Shown here: one piece after another, positions 31,308 through 42,536 of the stretch
How the letters are laid out: every line of letters starts with the position of its first letter
Numbering within the stretch: the stretch's first letter is position 1
Assembly (NCBI GenBank): GCA_025558095.1
Contig: JAIVFI010000036.1
Coordinates: 310,001 to 374,000, forward strand
From: Hyaloraphidium curvatum
Lineage: Eukaryota > Monoblepharomycota > Hyaloraphidiomycetes > Hyaloraphidiales > Hyaloraphidiaceae
Direction of reading: 5' to 3'
Length of the DNA: 64,000 nt
Translations under genes and position numbers: made by a program
The notes under the pieces: model-generated
Told to the model about the DNA's origin: nothing
Database searches by the model: none
Seen by the model: only the letters and a program-made list of their open reading frames with translations

Positions 31308-32064
31308 ATTTGCGCTTTGCCGCGGGGGAGACTTCTGCTGAAAGATGCTGACGGTGCGCTGCCTTCGCCTAGCGGGACGGCCCCCAAAACCAAAACGTCA
31401 AAACAGTTGGGGCGGAACCGCGCAGGCAGCCCTTTCTGTCGAGAGGCCGGACAAACTCAAAGGTTCGGAGGGTCCGCCAACCTCACCATGATTGAAAGAT
31501 TTCGGGGGTCCGCGATGCAACTCCGGCGGCGGCCGGGCTTCGAACAGACGGATCTGGTATCGTACCTATTCGCATCAGCGGCAAGCAGGCTATTCAAATC
31601 AGCGGCAAACAGGCCACTGGGGTTGTCGCAAGGAGGATATTGCCGGTGGTTGACGGAGCGGTCGATACGGCAGCGGGGGAGAACGAAGAAGAAAGGCCGA
31701 AGTCGTTAGAACAGTGGCGGAGGAGAAAAGCAGGTCGCCCGGCCACCGCGTAGGTTTCCTTGGAAGTTTGTGGAAGGAGCAACGGGGCCGACATGGAGTG
31801 AGGCTTCCGCGGATGCCGCAGACACGAGCTTTCGAGCGGCTCAACGCGCAGACGTTGGAGCTTGGCGACCGAAGAAGATCAGAACCGCAGGAGGCACCAA
31901 TTTGACGATCGGACAGCGGAAGAGAACGGCCGAGATGGAGATCAGCCGGGCTTCATACACATGTATACGTGGCCAGCCGCAATCGTCGATCGCACGCGCG
32001 AAGATTCGACGTGCAGGATTCGACGCCTAGACAAACGCGTGAACACCCTCCGCATCCCGCCTCG
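31308..32064. other. Intergenic region holding the second dispersed-repeat copy
   Basis: 757 bp between two divergent genes. Copy B of the dispersed repeat occupies 31694-31945. Just upstream, CAGCGGCAAGCAGGC and CAGCGGCAAACAGGC (31578-31614) form a small direct repeat. No gene is supported in the remainder. Confidence 0.55.
31694..31945 (+). repeat. Dispersed repeat, copy B
   Basis: Same-orientation partner of 17425-17684, running from AGGCCGAAGTCGTTAGAACA to GCCGAGATGGAGATCAG. Compared with copy A it lacks ~10 bp near the start and has a few small indels, including one after the shared CGGATGCCGCA. Flanking sequence differs completely on both sides. The copies are 14.3 kb apart and both lie in intergenic DNA. 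Confidence 0.85.
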
Positions 32065-32763
32065 ATGGAGCCCTCCTCTGGCTCCTCCGGCACCGACCGC
32101 CTCCCTCCGACTTCGGACTATACCCTCCGCTCCTACTGGGACCGCCGCTTTGCCTCGGAAAAGGAGCACGACTGGCTCTGCACGTTCGCCGACGTCTCTG
32201 CCCAAATCGAACCCCTCATGGACGCCGTGATGCGGAGAAAGGGCCGGGAAGGGCACGATGCGCGGGTGTTGCTCGTCGGGGTCGGGAACTCGGCGTTACC
32301 GAAGGAGATGGCGGCCGCGGGGTACCGCGACATCGCCGCGACGGACTACTCCGAGGTGGTCATCGAGCGGTGCTCGCGGGAGCAGGGCGATTTCGGCGGC
32401 GCGGTCCGGTGGGAGGTTATGGACATGCGTGAGCTGCGGTACCCGGACGGGAGCTTCGACGTCGTGTTCGACAAGGCGGCCATGGATGCGGTTCTGGCCG
32501 TCGGCGGGGACAGGTGGGAGCCGGATCCGGAGCTGCTTCGGACAACAGATGTCATCCTGAAGGAGGCGTGGCGGGTGTTGAGTCCCGGCGGGGTGTATTT
32601 GCAGATCTCGTTCTCGCAGCCGCACTTCAGGAAGCAGTTCCTGCTGTCGGAAGGCGGTGGCGCGTGGAAGGGGTTCCGCAAGGAGAGCGTGGACCGCGGG
32701 CTCGGCTACTTTCTGTACCTCATGTACCGGGCCGAGCCGGAAGAAGGAACGGGCGGGGCGTGA
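32065..32763 (+). CDS. METTL13/EEF1AKMT4-like lysine methyltransferase
   Basis: An intronless 232-residue protein starting at MEPSSGSSGTDRLPP. After LRSYWDRRFASEKEHDWL, typical of this family's N-terminus, motif I is VLLVGVGNSALPKEMAAAGY and motif II IAATDYSEVVIE, then VMDMRELRYPDGSFDVVFDK and AWRVLSPGGVYLQISFSQPH. This order and wording match the small seven-beta-strand methyltransferases related to the N-terminal half of human METTL13, EEF1AKMT4 and METTL12, which methylate lysines of elongation factor 1A or citrate synthase. The target here is inferred from family only. A longer open frame upstream to 31969 is unlikely to be used. Confidence 0.85.
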   Translation: MEPSSGSSGTDRLPPTSDYTLRSYWDRRFASEKEHDWLCTFADVSAQIEPLMDAVMRRKGREGHDARVLLVGVGNSALPKEMAAAGYRDIAATDYSEVVIERCSREQGDFGGAVRWEVMDMRELRYPDGSFDVVFDKAAMDAVLAVGGDRWEPDPELLRTTDVILKEAWRVLSPGGVYLQISFSQPHFRKQFLLSEGGGAWKGFRKESVDRGLGYFLYLMYRAEPEEGTGGA

Positions 32764-32902
32764 GCCGCATGGGCAGGGAATCTCTGGCACGGTTGGCAGG
32801 CACGGTCGTGGTGACAGTCACGCTGGCACCATGATCCATTACGGCATTACAAACTCTAGCTGTCTAATCTACACGTGGATATCGTCCCCCTCGTCCGTGC
32901 GC

Positions 32903-33910
<1,008 letters not shown>

Positions 33911-34996
33911 ATGGCCGGCTACGGGTCGTCGGCCAAGCACAACGAAGTGGTGGGCGGGGTGCGGCCCCCGGGGAGCGCCGCCTAACTGTGTGAGGCAGGT
34001 CACGGTGTACAACCACATCATCGACACGGTCGTCGCCAAGGTCGAGCCGCACTTCCGCGCGATGGGGCTCGAGAGCGACGTGATCGCCGAGTTCCGCGCG
34101 ACGTGGGAGCACAAGCTGGCGTCGGTCATCCAGGCCGGCGCGGCGGAGCCCGACGCGCCGCCCGCGCTGTCGCCGCAGTACGTGCAGCAGATCGCGCTGG
34201 CCGCATACCGCCCGGCGTACGCGCCGCAGCAGCCGGCAGCGGGCACGCAGCGCATGGCGCACGCCGTGCAGGCCGCCGCTCGCGCGCAGGTGCCGGCGCA
34301 GCTGCAGCAGCCGGGCCCCGGCCGCCCGCAGCAGCTGCAGCAGGCGTTCAGGGACTACGACGGCCCCGCCGGCGAGGAGGACGGGGCGGGCACCGGGGCA
34401 CCGGGGGGCAGGAGGGGGCGGCCGCGGCCGAAGCCGGAGATCTCCCTCGAGATCGAGTCCGAGATACCCCCCGAGACGGTGCGCGCCGTGCTCGAGCAGC
34501 AGTTCGCTCCGCGGCCGTCGGCATCGTCGGCGGCGCCGCGGCCGCGGGTCGGCGCCAACGACGGGCCGAAACCGTCGTCGGACGACGAGGAGGAGGACGA
34601 GGACGGGGCGGACGAGCCGGACCAGCGGGACGACGTGGGTCAACGAACGGGGAAGCCTCATCGCTCACTGATGTGATATCTTGTTGGCGTTGGCCAACAG
34701 GACAACCAGATCAACTCGGATCTCGACTCGGACGACGACTCGGACGAGGACCCCGACATTGAGCACGTCATCCTGTGCCAGTACGAGAAGGTAGTCCGCG
34801 TTTCCTTCCGTGCACGGCGCAGGGCTGACGCCGCACAGGTGCACCGGGTGCGGAATAAGTGGAAGTGCAACTTCAAGGACGGCATCGCGCACGTCAACGG
34901 GCGGGGTGAGTCGGCTTCCCCGGGAAAGCAGGGTGGCGCGCTGACCCGTTGGCAGACTTCCTCTTCCACAAGGGCACGGGCGAGTTCGAGTGGTGA
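33911..34996 (+). CDS. TOA1: Transcription initiation factor IIA large subunit
   Basis: Five exons (introns 33950-33998, 34635-34700, 34791-34838, 34906-34955) give 290 residues. The N-terminal four-helix-bundle half is [19 protein letters not shown] followed by [12 protein letters not shown] Gln/Pro/Ala-rich, then acidic linker ([15 protein letters not shown]) follows. The C-terminal beta-barrel part is [33 protein letters not shown] and [23 protein letters not shown], matching the invariant end of Toa1/TFIIA alpha-beta from yeast to man. TFIIA stabilises TBP on DNA in RNA polymerase II pre-initiation complexes. All junctions preserve the conserved frame, making this a good calibration gene for intron size in this genome. 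Confidence 0.95.
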
Positions 34997-35230
34997 TCTT
35001 TCGCGGGCTAGACGGTAGACGGCTAGTGACGCCTAGTGACGGCAGCGACATTTCTGAACGGAGGCGAGCGCGCGGCGGCCCTGCTCGGACGTAGATATAC
35101 CCAGGTAGCGGTGCATCGGCATCAATTGTTCCGCACCAACACGACAAAATTCCATACGGCGCCAAGCGCGCATAAACCATGCCAGCAATTCGGGTCGCAG
35201 ACAATTCCAACTTTTCCCTTCCCAAGGGGT

Positions 35231-38200
35231 CTACCGCCACGGCTGCGGCTGCTGCGGCTGCGGCGGCTTCCTCGCCGAGCCCGAGGCCGACCCCGAGCTC
35301 GCCGGCGGCCGCTGTGTCCGTGCGGGGGATGCGCCGCTGGAGGAGGAAGGCTGCCGGTACGACGCCGGCGAGCCCGCGGCCGCGGTGCCGGCGTACGTGG
35401 CAGGGTACGACGGGGCGATGTTGGTCGTCCCCGCCGGCTGCACGGAAAGGTTCCCCGCGCGAGGTGTCGGCGCCTGCGCCGGGGTCCGGTTCTGCGGCGG
35501 CGCACCCGGCGGCTGCTGCTGCTGCGGGGCGTACGCCTGCGAAGCGGCGTAAACCTGCGAGTAGGTCGGCACCGCGCGGCCCTCCTCCAGGGCGCGGCCG
35601 GGTTGATTCGGCCGCGGGGCGGGGTAGCCGGGCGCGCGGGGCGGGGGCTGCGGCGCAGCCTGCTGCGCCGACGACGAGGAGGAGGAGGATCCCTGCAGAG
35701 CGACCGTCCGGACCGGCGGCACGGGCGCCGGGACCGACGCCGACGCGCCCGTGATGAACTCGTGCTGCAGCGCCTGCGCGGGCGTCATCCGCTTGGCCGG
35801 GTCCCAGTCCAGGCAGCGCTCGATGAAGTCGATGAAGACGGTGTCGGTGCACCGGAGGACGCCGGGCAGGGTCTTGGTCGACGGCCGCCGCTTCTTGCCC
35901 TTGGAGTTGGTGAAGACGCGCGGTGCGCCCGTCGAGTCTGCAATAGAATGAGCATCTGGCGAAACTGCCACGGCCGCCGGCACACGTACCAAAGAACAGC
36001 TTCCTCCGCGACCCTTTCTCCAGCAGGTCCTTGTCCGGCACTCCCTTGATCTCCATGATGCACGCCAGCTGCTCCTGCTCGTTCTCGCCCGGGAACAGTG
36101 GGTACCCCGTGTAGAGCTCGGCCAGGATGCAGCCCAAGCTCCACATGTCGATCGCCATGTTGTAGCTTATGCCTGTTGCGCAAAACGGGTGTGAGTCTCT
36201 GCCACAGGCATAGGCAGCGGGAAGGAACGTACCGAGAATGACCTCGGGGCTGCGGTAGAACCTGCTCTGCACGTAGGTGTACACCTTCTCGTCCTCGAAG
36301 CAGCTCGAGCCAAAGTCGATGACCTTGATGGCGTACCAGCTGTTGCCGACCCGCTGCTGCGCCGTCGCGCCGGTGGGGTTGGCCGAGGCCGCCGAATGGT
36401 TGCTGTCGGCGTAGGAAGGATGCGTGTGGGTGACCTCCTTGAGCAGGACGTTCTGGAAAACAGAAGCTGTCAGAAAACTTTGCCCGCGAGACCGAACGGC
36501 GATCCCACCTCGGGCTTGAGGTCACAGTGCACGATCCGCTTCCTCCCAAGCATGTCCAGGCACTGCAGGATCTGCTCCGAGAACCTCCTAATGACGTGGA
36601 TCCCGACCCCTTTGAACCCGCCCGCCTTGAGCCATTCGTACAGGTTCAGCCCCAGCAGCTCGAACGTAATGCACAGGTGCCCGCGGAAGTGGAAGTGTTC
36701 CAGCATGTGGATGATGTTGGCCGAGTTGCCCACGTCCTCGCGCTTGAGCGCGTCCAGCACGCGGCACTCGACCAGCCCCTGCTTCTCGAACCGCCGCTTG
36801 TTCCGGATGATCTTGACGGCAACCTCGCGGCCGTCCTTGTGGTCCCAGCACTTGACCACCTGCCCGAAGGAGCCCTTGCCCAGCAGGCCTGTGACCTCGT
36901 ACCGGTACGCCACGTGGTCGTTGAGCGTGAGGACATAGTCGCCCCGCGCGTCGTCGTAGCCGTGGTTGTACGTGCCGTCGGCGTCGGGCGGGTCGTTGGA
37001 GGCGGCTTCGGAGGAGGCGGGGTCGGGGCGGTTGATCTCGATGTTGGCCTGGGTGCGCTTGCGGCCCGAGCCGATCTTTTCCGCCGTCGCCGAGCCGAGG
37101 AAGTGCACGAGGGGGTAGTTGAGGATCTCGCTCCGTTCGTAGGGCGTGAGGAGGTGGGAGAGGTGCGATAGGACGGCTGTGGGACGAGATGGGACGAGTC
37201 GTCAGAAGGGCCAAGCAGCCCGACGACGGCACCCCAGACCCACCTTCAGGCGGCATCGGCCATTGCGCTCTTGCGCTTCTCGACCCCGCATCTCTCGCGA
37301 ACCCCTCCCGTCCATCCGAGTACAGGCTGAACTCGGCCTGCGCCGCCACGGGCAGCGCCGCCGACCCCACGCGCGGCGACGGCGCCGCCTGCACAAACTG
37401 CGGCGACGGCGCCGGCTGCGCGTACTGCGGCTGCTTCTGATAGTTTGCCTGCTGTGCGGCAAACTGCGCCGCCTGCTGCTGCGCCATGTACTGCCCGGCC
37501 TGCTGGGACTGCGTGGCGAGGTAGGCCTGCTGCTGCGACAGCTGCTGCTGCAGCGCCGCCGCGGCCTGCAGGTTGTAGCTGCTGTTGAGCGGGCTGACGT
37601 AGGTGGGCACGGTGACCTGCTGCGCGCCCGACTTGGCCTGCGGCGGCGGTTGCGCGGGCCCGGCCGCGCTCTCCATCGACCGCCGCGGGCCGGAGCCGCT
37701 GCCGAGGACGTTGGAGAGCTTGCTCCCCGTCGTGCTCGACGCCGACGCGATGTTGCTCGTGATGGACGAGCCGTACTGGCTCGCCCGCCGCATCGCGTTG
37801 GCGACGTAGCTCGTCAGCGCGCTCCCCTTGCTCCCGCCCTGGGCCTGCTGGTGCGGCGCGGCGCCCACCGCCGCGGCACCGGAGCTGGTCGGGTACCCGC
37901 CCACGGTCCCGGCGGCGCCGCGGGGCTGCTGCGGCGGCGCGTTGGGGTTCCGCTTGAGCTGCTGCTGCTGCGCACCCTGTGCCGGCTTGGCCTGGGATTG
38001 CTTGCCGGCCTGCACCGGCGCCGGCGCTTGGAACACCGCCATCTCGGGCGGCACGTGGCCGTCGGTGGACGACCGCGTGCTCGACCCGGAGCCCGAGGAC
38101 GGCGTCTTGTAGGCCGACTGGGCGAGCGCCTGCTGCTGCTGCTGGTGCGCCTGGTAGTAGGCCTGGTTGCCGAACTGCGGCGCCGCGATGAAGGTGATGC

Positions 38201-39039
38201 CCGATTTGTCCGAGGCGGAGACGGGGGAGGGGAACTCGGAGGGTACGCCCGCGGGGGGAGGGTCCGAGGCGTAGCGGGCGGTCGAGATGGGCTTGATGTC
38301 CACCGGGTTCGCGGGTTGCGAGCCGCGGTGCGGGCTGCCGCTACCGGCATAGTACTGCGCGTTGGCAGTCGAGGCGTGGGGGGTGGAGGAGGCGGAGGAT
38401 TTTCGGGCCAGGGAGGCGTGCTGGACCTGGGCGAGTCACACGAAGTTAGCGCCACCGCAAACTGGCCATCAACCGGCAATTCCTCACCTCGTAGCTGTGC
38501 GAGCGCGTTATAGTGGCGTGCTGCTGGGCTCCGTACTGTCCCCCGACGATGTGGGTCCCGAGGGAGAGGCGGTGCAGCGGGATGTCGGAAGAGTGCTGCC
38601 CCATGGGGGACGGCGTGTTGTACGACGCCGGCGAACCCCGCTGCTGCGGCACGGATGGCAGCGGCTTGTGCGAGGAGGAGTAGTCCTGCTGCTGGGCAGC
38701 CATCCGCCGCAGCGAATCCTTTGGCGAGCCCGACGCGCGGCCCGAGGTCGACAGGTGCGGCGAGGAGGCCGCGGCCGCGTACCGCTGCATGCCGGGCGGC
38801 ACGCCGGACGGGCCATAGTCCGCGAAGCCCGGCGGCGGGCCGAACAGCGTCGCGGTCGACGACTGCTGCGACGCGACCAGCGGCGGCGCGTCCGCGTAGC
38901 CCGCGCCGTACGCGGGCTCCTGCCGCGGTGCCTGCGGGTAGAAGCCGCCTCCGGTTCCGAGCCCGGGGGGCGGGTTGCCCATTGCCTGCGGCGGCCCGTA
39001 GTACGGGCGCTGCAGCGGCGCCTCTGCGACGGCCTGCAT
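35231..39039 (-). CDS. DYRK-family dual-specificity protein kinase
   Basis: Six exons (introns 38427-38487, 37177-37243, 36453-36508, 36173-36232, 35938-35989) give 1170 residues. The first ~620 are Gln/Pro/Ser/Ala-rich, with poly-Gln runs. The DYRK homology box follows ([13 protein letters not shown]), then the kinase (~668-995): [19 protein letters not shown], catalytic loop [19 protein letters not shown], and the activation loop [17 protein letters not shown] whose second Tyr is autophosphorylated in DYRKs. HCD replaces HRD, as is normal for the class. The box [10 protein letters not shown] and class features fit the DYRK2/Pom1 branch rather than Yak1. The C-terminal ~175 residues are again Pro/Gln/Ser-rich. 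Likely role: growth, polarity or stress signalling. Confidence 0.92.
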
Positions 39040-40082
39040 CGTCTAGGCCGCGGGCATGGCGCCCCGGAAAAGCGGGTGCGGCCGACGCGGTGTTGTGCCC
39101 TCCGTCTGCGGTCCCCCTAAGCGGCCTGCCTATGCGGCGTGCGCCCGCGGGGTGCGCGAAGGGCGCGCGCGCATGCGGTTCAGGGTCGCGGGCGCGGCGC
39201 ACGCGGTCGGCGGGGGCGCCCGTCCGGCGTCGCGGTGTCCCGCGGAAAATGCCCGCACGGCGATGCGGCCGGCGCGGGGCAGGGACCTGCAGCGGCGAGG
39301 GGGGGACGGTGCGGGTGGTGAGGAGGGGGTTTGGCGCTTTGCGGTTAGCGTATTCTCTGAAGAGTGATCGGAGTCCCCGAAAATCGCTAGCAGCCAACCG
39401 GGGCAGCGTCTTGGCCGCGAATCCGGAGACCGGCAGCACTCTCTCGAGCTCAATCTTGGGGCAATGACTTGTATCAGAGATGTCCGTCTTCGGATGGGGA
39501 ACCCCGGATGCGGGGTTGTCGATGCCGCCCATGGTCTCCCACGATTGACGGGAACCCAGCAGAGACCATTCAGTTCATCTCTTCTCGAGTTCGCAAAACA
39601 GTAAGGTAAACCGTTCGCGAAGCTCGCCAGCCCCGTCTGCGGACTTTCTTTCTGTTGTTGATCACGCCGAAGCGCGCACTGCGACGCGGGTGCACTAGCT
39701 GGCGCCGCGAAGATAACCACCGCATCGTTCAACTGCATTTCCAGCTTGCGAGGTGCGGTCATGTCGGTGTACCTGGCCGTCTTGGTCGCAGCGCATTGCG
39801 ATTCCTGCGCGCACGCATTTCGGACGTGGAGCCCTGGCCCGTCACCGCCGTGTTCCTGTCCGCGGCGCCGATTGTCTAAGGGCAGCGTTGCAAGCTCGAG
39901 CCAGCGCTCTAAACGCTCGGTAAAGCAGGTTCGCCGTGCAAAATGCGACCGGGCCCGTGTAGGCGAGAAGCCACAAATCTCAGTCAGTCAGCGGGAACCT
40001 GGCTCAGACACACTCTCGAACCTGAACGCGCCCCCGTCCCCCTGGATCCCGCTCGCTGCTGCTTCGCCAGACAGAGCGCGCG
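39040..40082. other. Long intergenic region between divergent kinase genes
   Basis: 1043 bp between the DYRK start and the pseudogene start. Open frames exist on both strands but their translations are Arg/Pro/Ala-rich and lack family features. I see no RNA gene or repeat. It probably contains the long 5' leader and promoter of the DYRK gene. Confidence 0.5.
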
Positions 40083-42259
40083 ATGTGCGACGCTACCGGG
40101 CGACCGGCGAGAGTCCTGCACGGGGCCGCGCGGCGCGTGGAGACGCGTTTCCGCAGCCCCTCGGCGTTCGCGAGCTTCCTGCCACTGTTCCTCGCCCTGT
40201 GGTGCGCAGGGGATGTCGAAAGGGCAGTGGCCCAAATGACCGCAACTGCGTCATCACCCTCAAGCACAACCACAACCAGATTCGTGCCGCCTACGTCAGT
40301 CGGGACGCCCGTCTACTACGCCGCCAATGGTGCGGGCCTGCAGTGCGGCGCCGCGGGCTGCCAGATGGTCAGCAGCGGCGGCGACCCGTACCAGCGGCTG
40401 TGCTACCCCTCGCTCTCGCCGGACTGCTCGCAAGTGCTCCTGCAAGGGCCCTCGGGGAGCTGCATTATGGTGCCGATTGGCTCGAGCTCCTTGAGCGTGG
40501 GCCGCTGCCCAAGGTCGGCGCCGTCACGCCTGTGGGAGAGGCAGCTCACGCCGGAGAACCTCCAGTTCCTCTTTGCGGCCGGCGGCGGGGCGACACGGCA
40601 ATCCAGAGCGCGCTCACCAACCTCTGCATGCTGCACCCGGCCGGAGCCGGAGCCGTGTCGCTGGGCTCGTGTGGTTCGTCCGCCAGCCAGTTCATGGCCC
40701 GCCAACATTCCCCTTACGACACTACGACGACGACAACGACTTACGACACTACGACGACGACAACGACATTTTCGACGACGACAACTTCGACTGTTCGTGC
40801 AGAGGCAGCAAATCTGCCGGCCAACGCCGAAGTGGACGAGCTCGAGCGAGCCGCTGAAGCTGCAGAGGCGGCGCGTCTACGTCAAGCTGCGGTGGCCGCG
40901 GAAGCCGAACGTCAGCGTCTGGAGGCTGCCGCCCTCGCAGCTGCAAAGGCAGAGCGCGAGCGACAGGAAGCTGCCGAGCTGGAACGCCGCCAGCGGGAAG
41001 CTGCGGAGGCCGAGCGACGGCGCCTGGAAGCGGCTGAAGTGGAGCGTCTGAGGGCGTGAGGCTGAGGCCGCAGCGATCGCCGCAGCAGCAGCAGCCCAAG
41101 TCAAGGCTGCTCTCGAGGCGGAGCAGGCTCGACAGGAGGCGGAGCGCCAGAGGGTTGAAGCTGAGCGGCGGATGGCGGAAGCGGCGAAGGCCACGGAACC
41201 CCCCGTTGGATCGACGCCAACCAACGAAGCATCCCGCGGCGCCAGCTCCGAAGGCACGGCAGTTGCCGAGGCGGCACGTTCGTCGTCCTCGGGCGCATCT
41301 GCACCAGGAAAGCCGGCCCTGAAGCGCGCGTTTACCGCGCAATGGGTCAAGTTGGACGAGATCTCGGTCGATCGCTCCAAGCCCCTGGGTTGTGGCGGCT
41401 TCGGCGAGGTCTACCGCGGCCGCTACATGGACATGGACGTCGCGATCAAGTATATGCTCGATTCGGATCAGAAGGCGCAGGCATCCTTCCGGCAGGAGAT
41501 CACTGTCTGGGCCGATCTGCCCACCAATGATCACGGTGGGTTCACTTGTCCAATCTGATACTCGCACGCTGATCATCCTCCATCAGTCGTCCCGCTGATT
41601 GGCTACCGCACCGACCCGACCTTCATGGTCACGCACCTCTACGCCGGCGGTAGCCTCGTCGCCTACCTCTCTTCCCTCGGCTGGCCCCGCGCCGAGTCCC
41701 TCCGCCTCCTCATCCACGTCGCCCGCGGTCTTGCCTTCCTCCACTCCAAGGGCATCCTGCACTGCGACGTCAAGGGCGAGAATGCGCTCGTGGACCTCGC
41801 CCCGTTGCCAAGATTGCCGAGTTTGGCCTCGCCAAGACGCGCACCTCGATTCTCAACACGGTCGGCAACAAGGCATACCAGTACAAGGGAATGCACGGGT
41901 ACACACTCGCGTTCGCGGCGCCCGAGATGTTCGACGGCGATCCGCCGCGAAAGCCCATGGACGTGTGGAGCTTCGCAATGATGTTCTATCAGGTACTCGC
42001 GAAGGGCAAGCAGCCGTACGGAGACCTGAGCGGGATTGCGGCGGTGGGTTTAGGACGCAATCGGAGCCGCAATGCTTGCTGACCCGTCCACTCGCAGATG
42101 ACCAAGGCGATCGTCATGGGCAAGCCGCCGACCAAGACCGCCGACATGGGGGACGACGTGTGGGCGATCCTGGAGCGCTGCTGGGCGCTGGATCCGGAAG
42201 CGAGGCCGACGATGGACCAAGTCGTCGAGGACCTGAGCAAGTTGGTGCCGGGCATGTGA
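40083..42259 (+). pseudogene. Broken receptor-like kinase, tandem paralogue of the gene at 42537
   Basis: The sequence parallels the intact neighbour: start MCDATG.. and FLPLFLALWCA, Thr-rich stem, Glu/Arg-rich coiled coil, then a kinase beginning WVKLDEISVDRSKPLG and ending DLSKLVPGM at TGA 42257. It cannot be read through. The ectodomain frame shifts at the G-run near 40590; one extra base near 41053 makes stop TGA 41057-41059 in the coiled coil; relative to the paralogue, 13 bases are missing near 41799, shifting the frame inside the kinase; and DFG is EFG (GAG at 41819-41821). A membrane span equivalent to the paralogue's is not seen. The ectodomain (CGAAGCQMV.., LCMLHPAGAGAVSLGSC) is Cys-rich, faintly ricin-B-like, and unrelated to RCC1. 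Introns 41536-41586 and 42044-42097. Confidence 0.8.
40714..40767 (+). repeat. Perfect tandem duplication of a 27-bp unit
   Basis: TTACGACACTACGACGACGA continues to 27 bp and is repeated exactly at 40741-40767, encoding Tyr-Asp followed by seven Thr twice in the stem of the broken receptor kinase. It is built from ACG triplets and probably arose by slippage. Confidence 0.85.
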
Positions 42260-42536
42260 TTGACGGGCCACGATGCGGTGATGGTGCGTCTCTCGTGGCC
42301 ACGGCTGTGAGGTGTGCCCAGCAGAAAGCATTCAACTTATGTAAGGGAGTAAGACTTTTGCATCGGCGTAAGAAGCAATGTTTGGCTGCCCATCGAAAGA
42401 AAGACTTTTCGCTTGAGTCAGTGACGCAACTCGTCCAGCCACGTCTGGGATCCAACGAGCCAAATCGAAACGCCACACGGGGGAACTGCGTGCGACAGAC
42501 AGTCTGCGTTCCGTTTTCTCGTCGCCGACACACAAG

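Noticed and set aside
37146-38513. 455-residue plus-strand ORF across the DYRK locus
   Set aside because: It is antisense to the Gln/Pro-rich N-terminus of the kinase; its Arg/Leu-rich translation is what CAG/CCG-rich DNA gives on the other strand.
40714-40767. CRISPR-like or satellite array
   Set aside because: Only two adjacent 27-bp units made of ACG triplets, no spacers, inside a Thr-rich coding stem.
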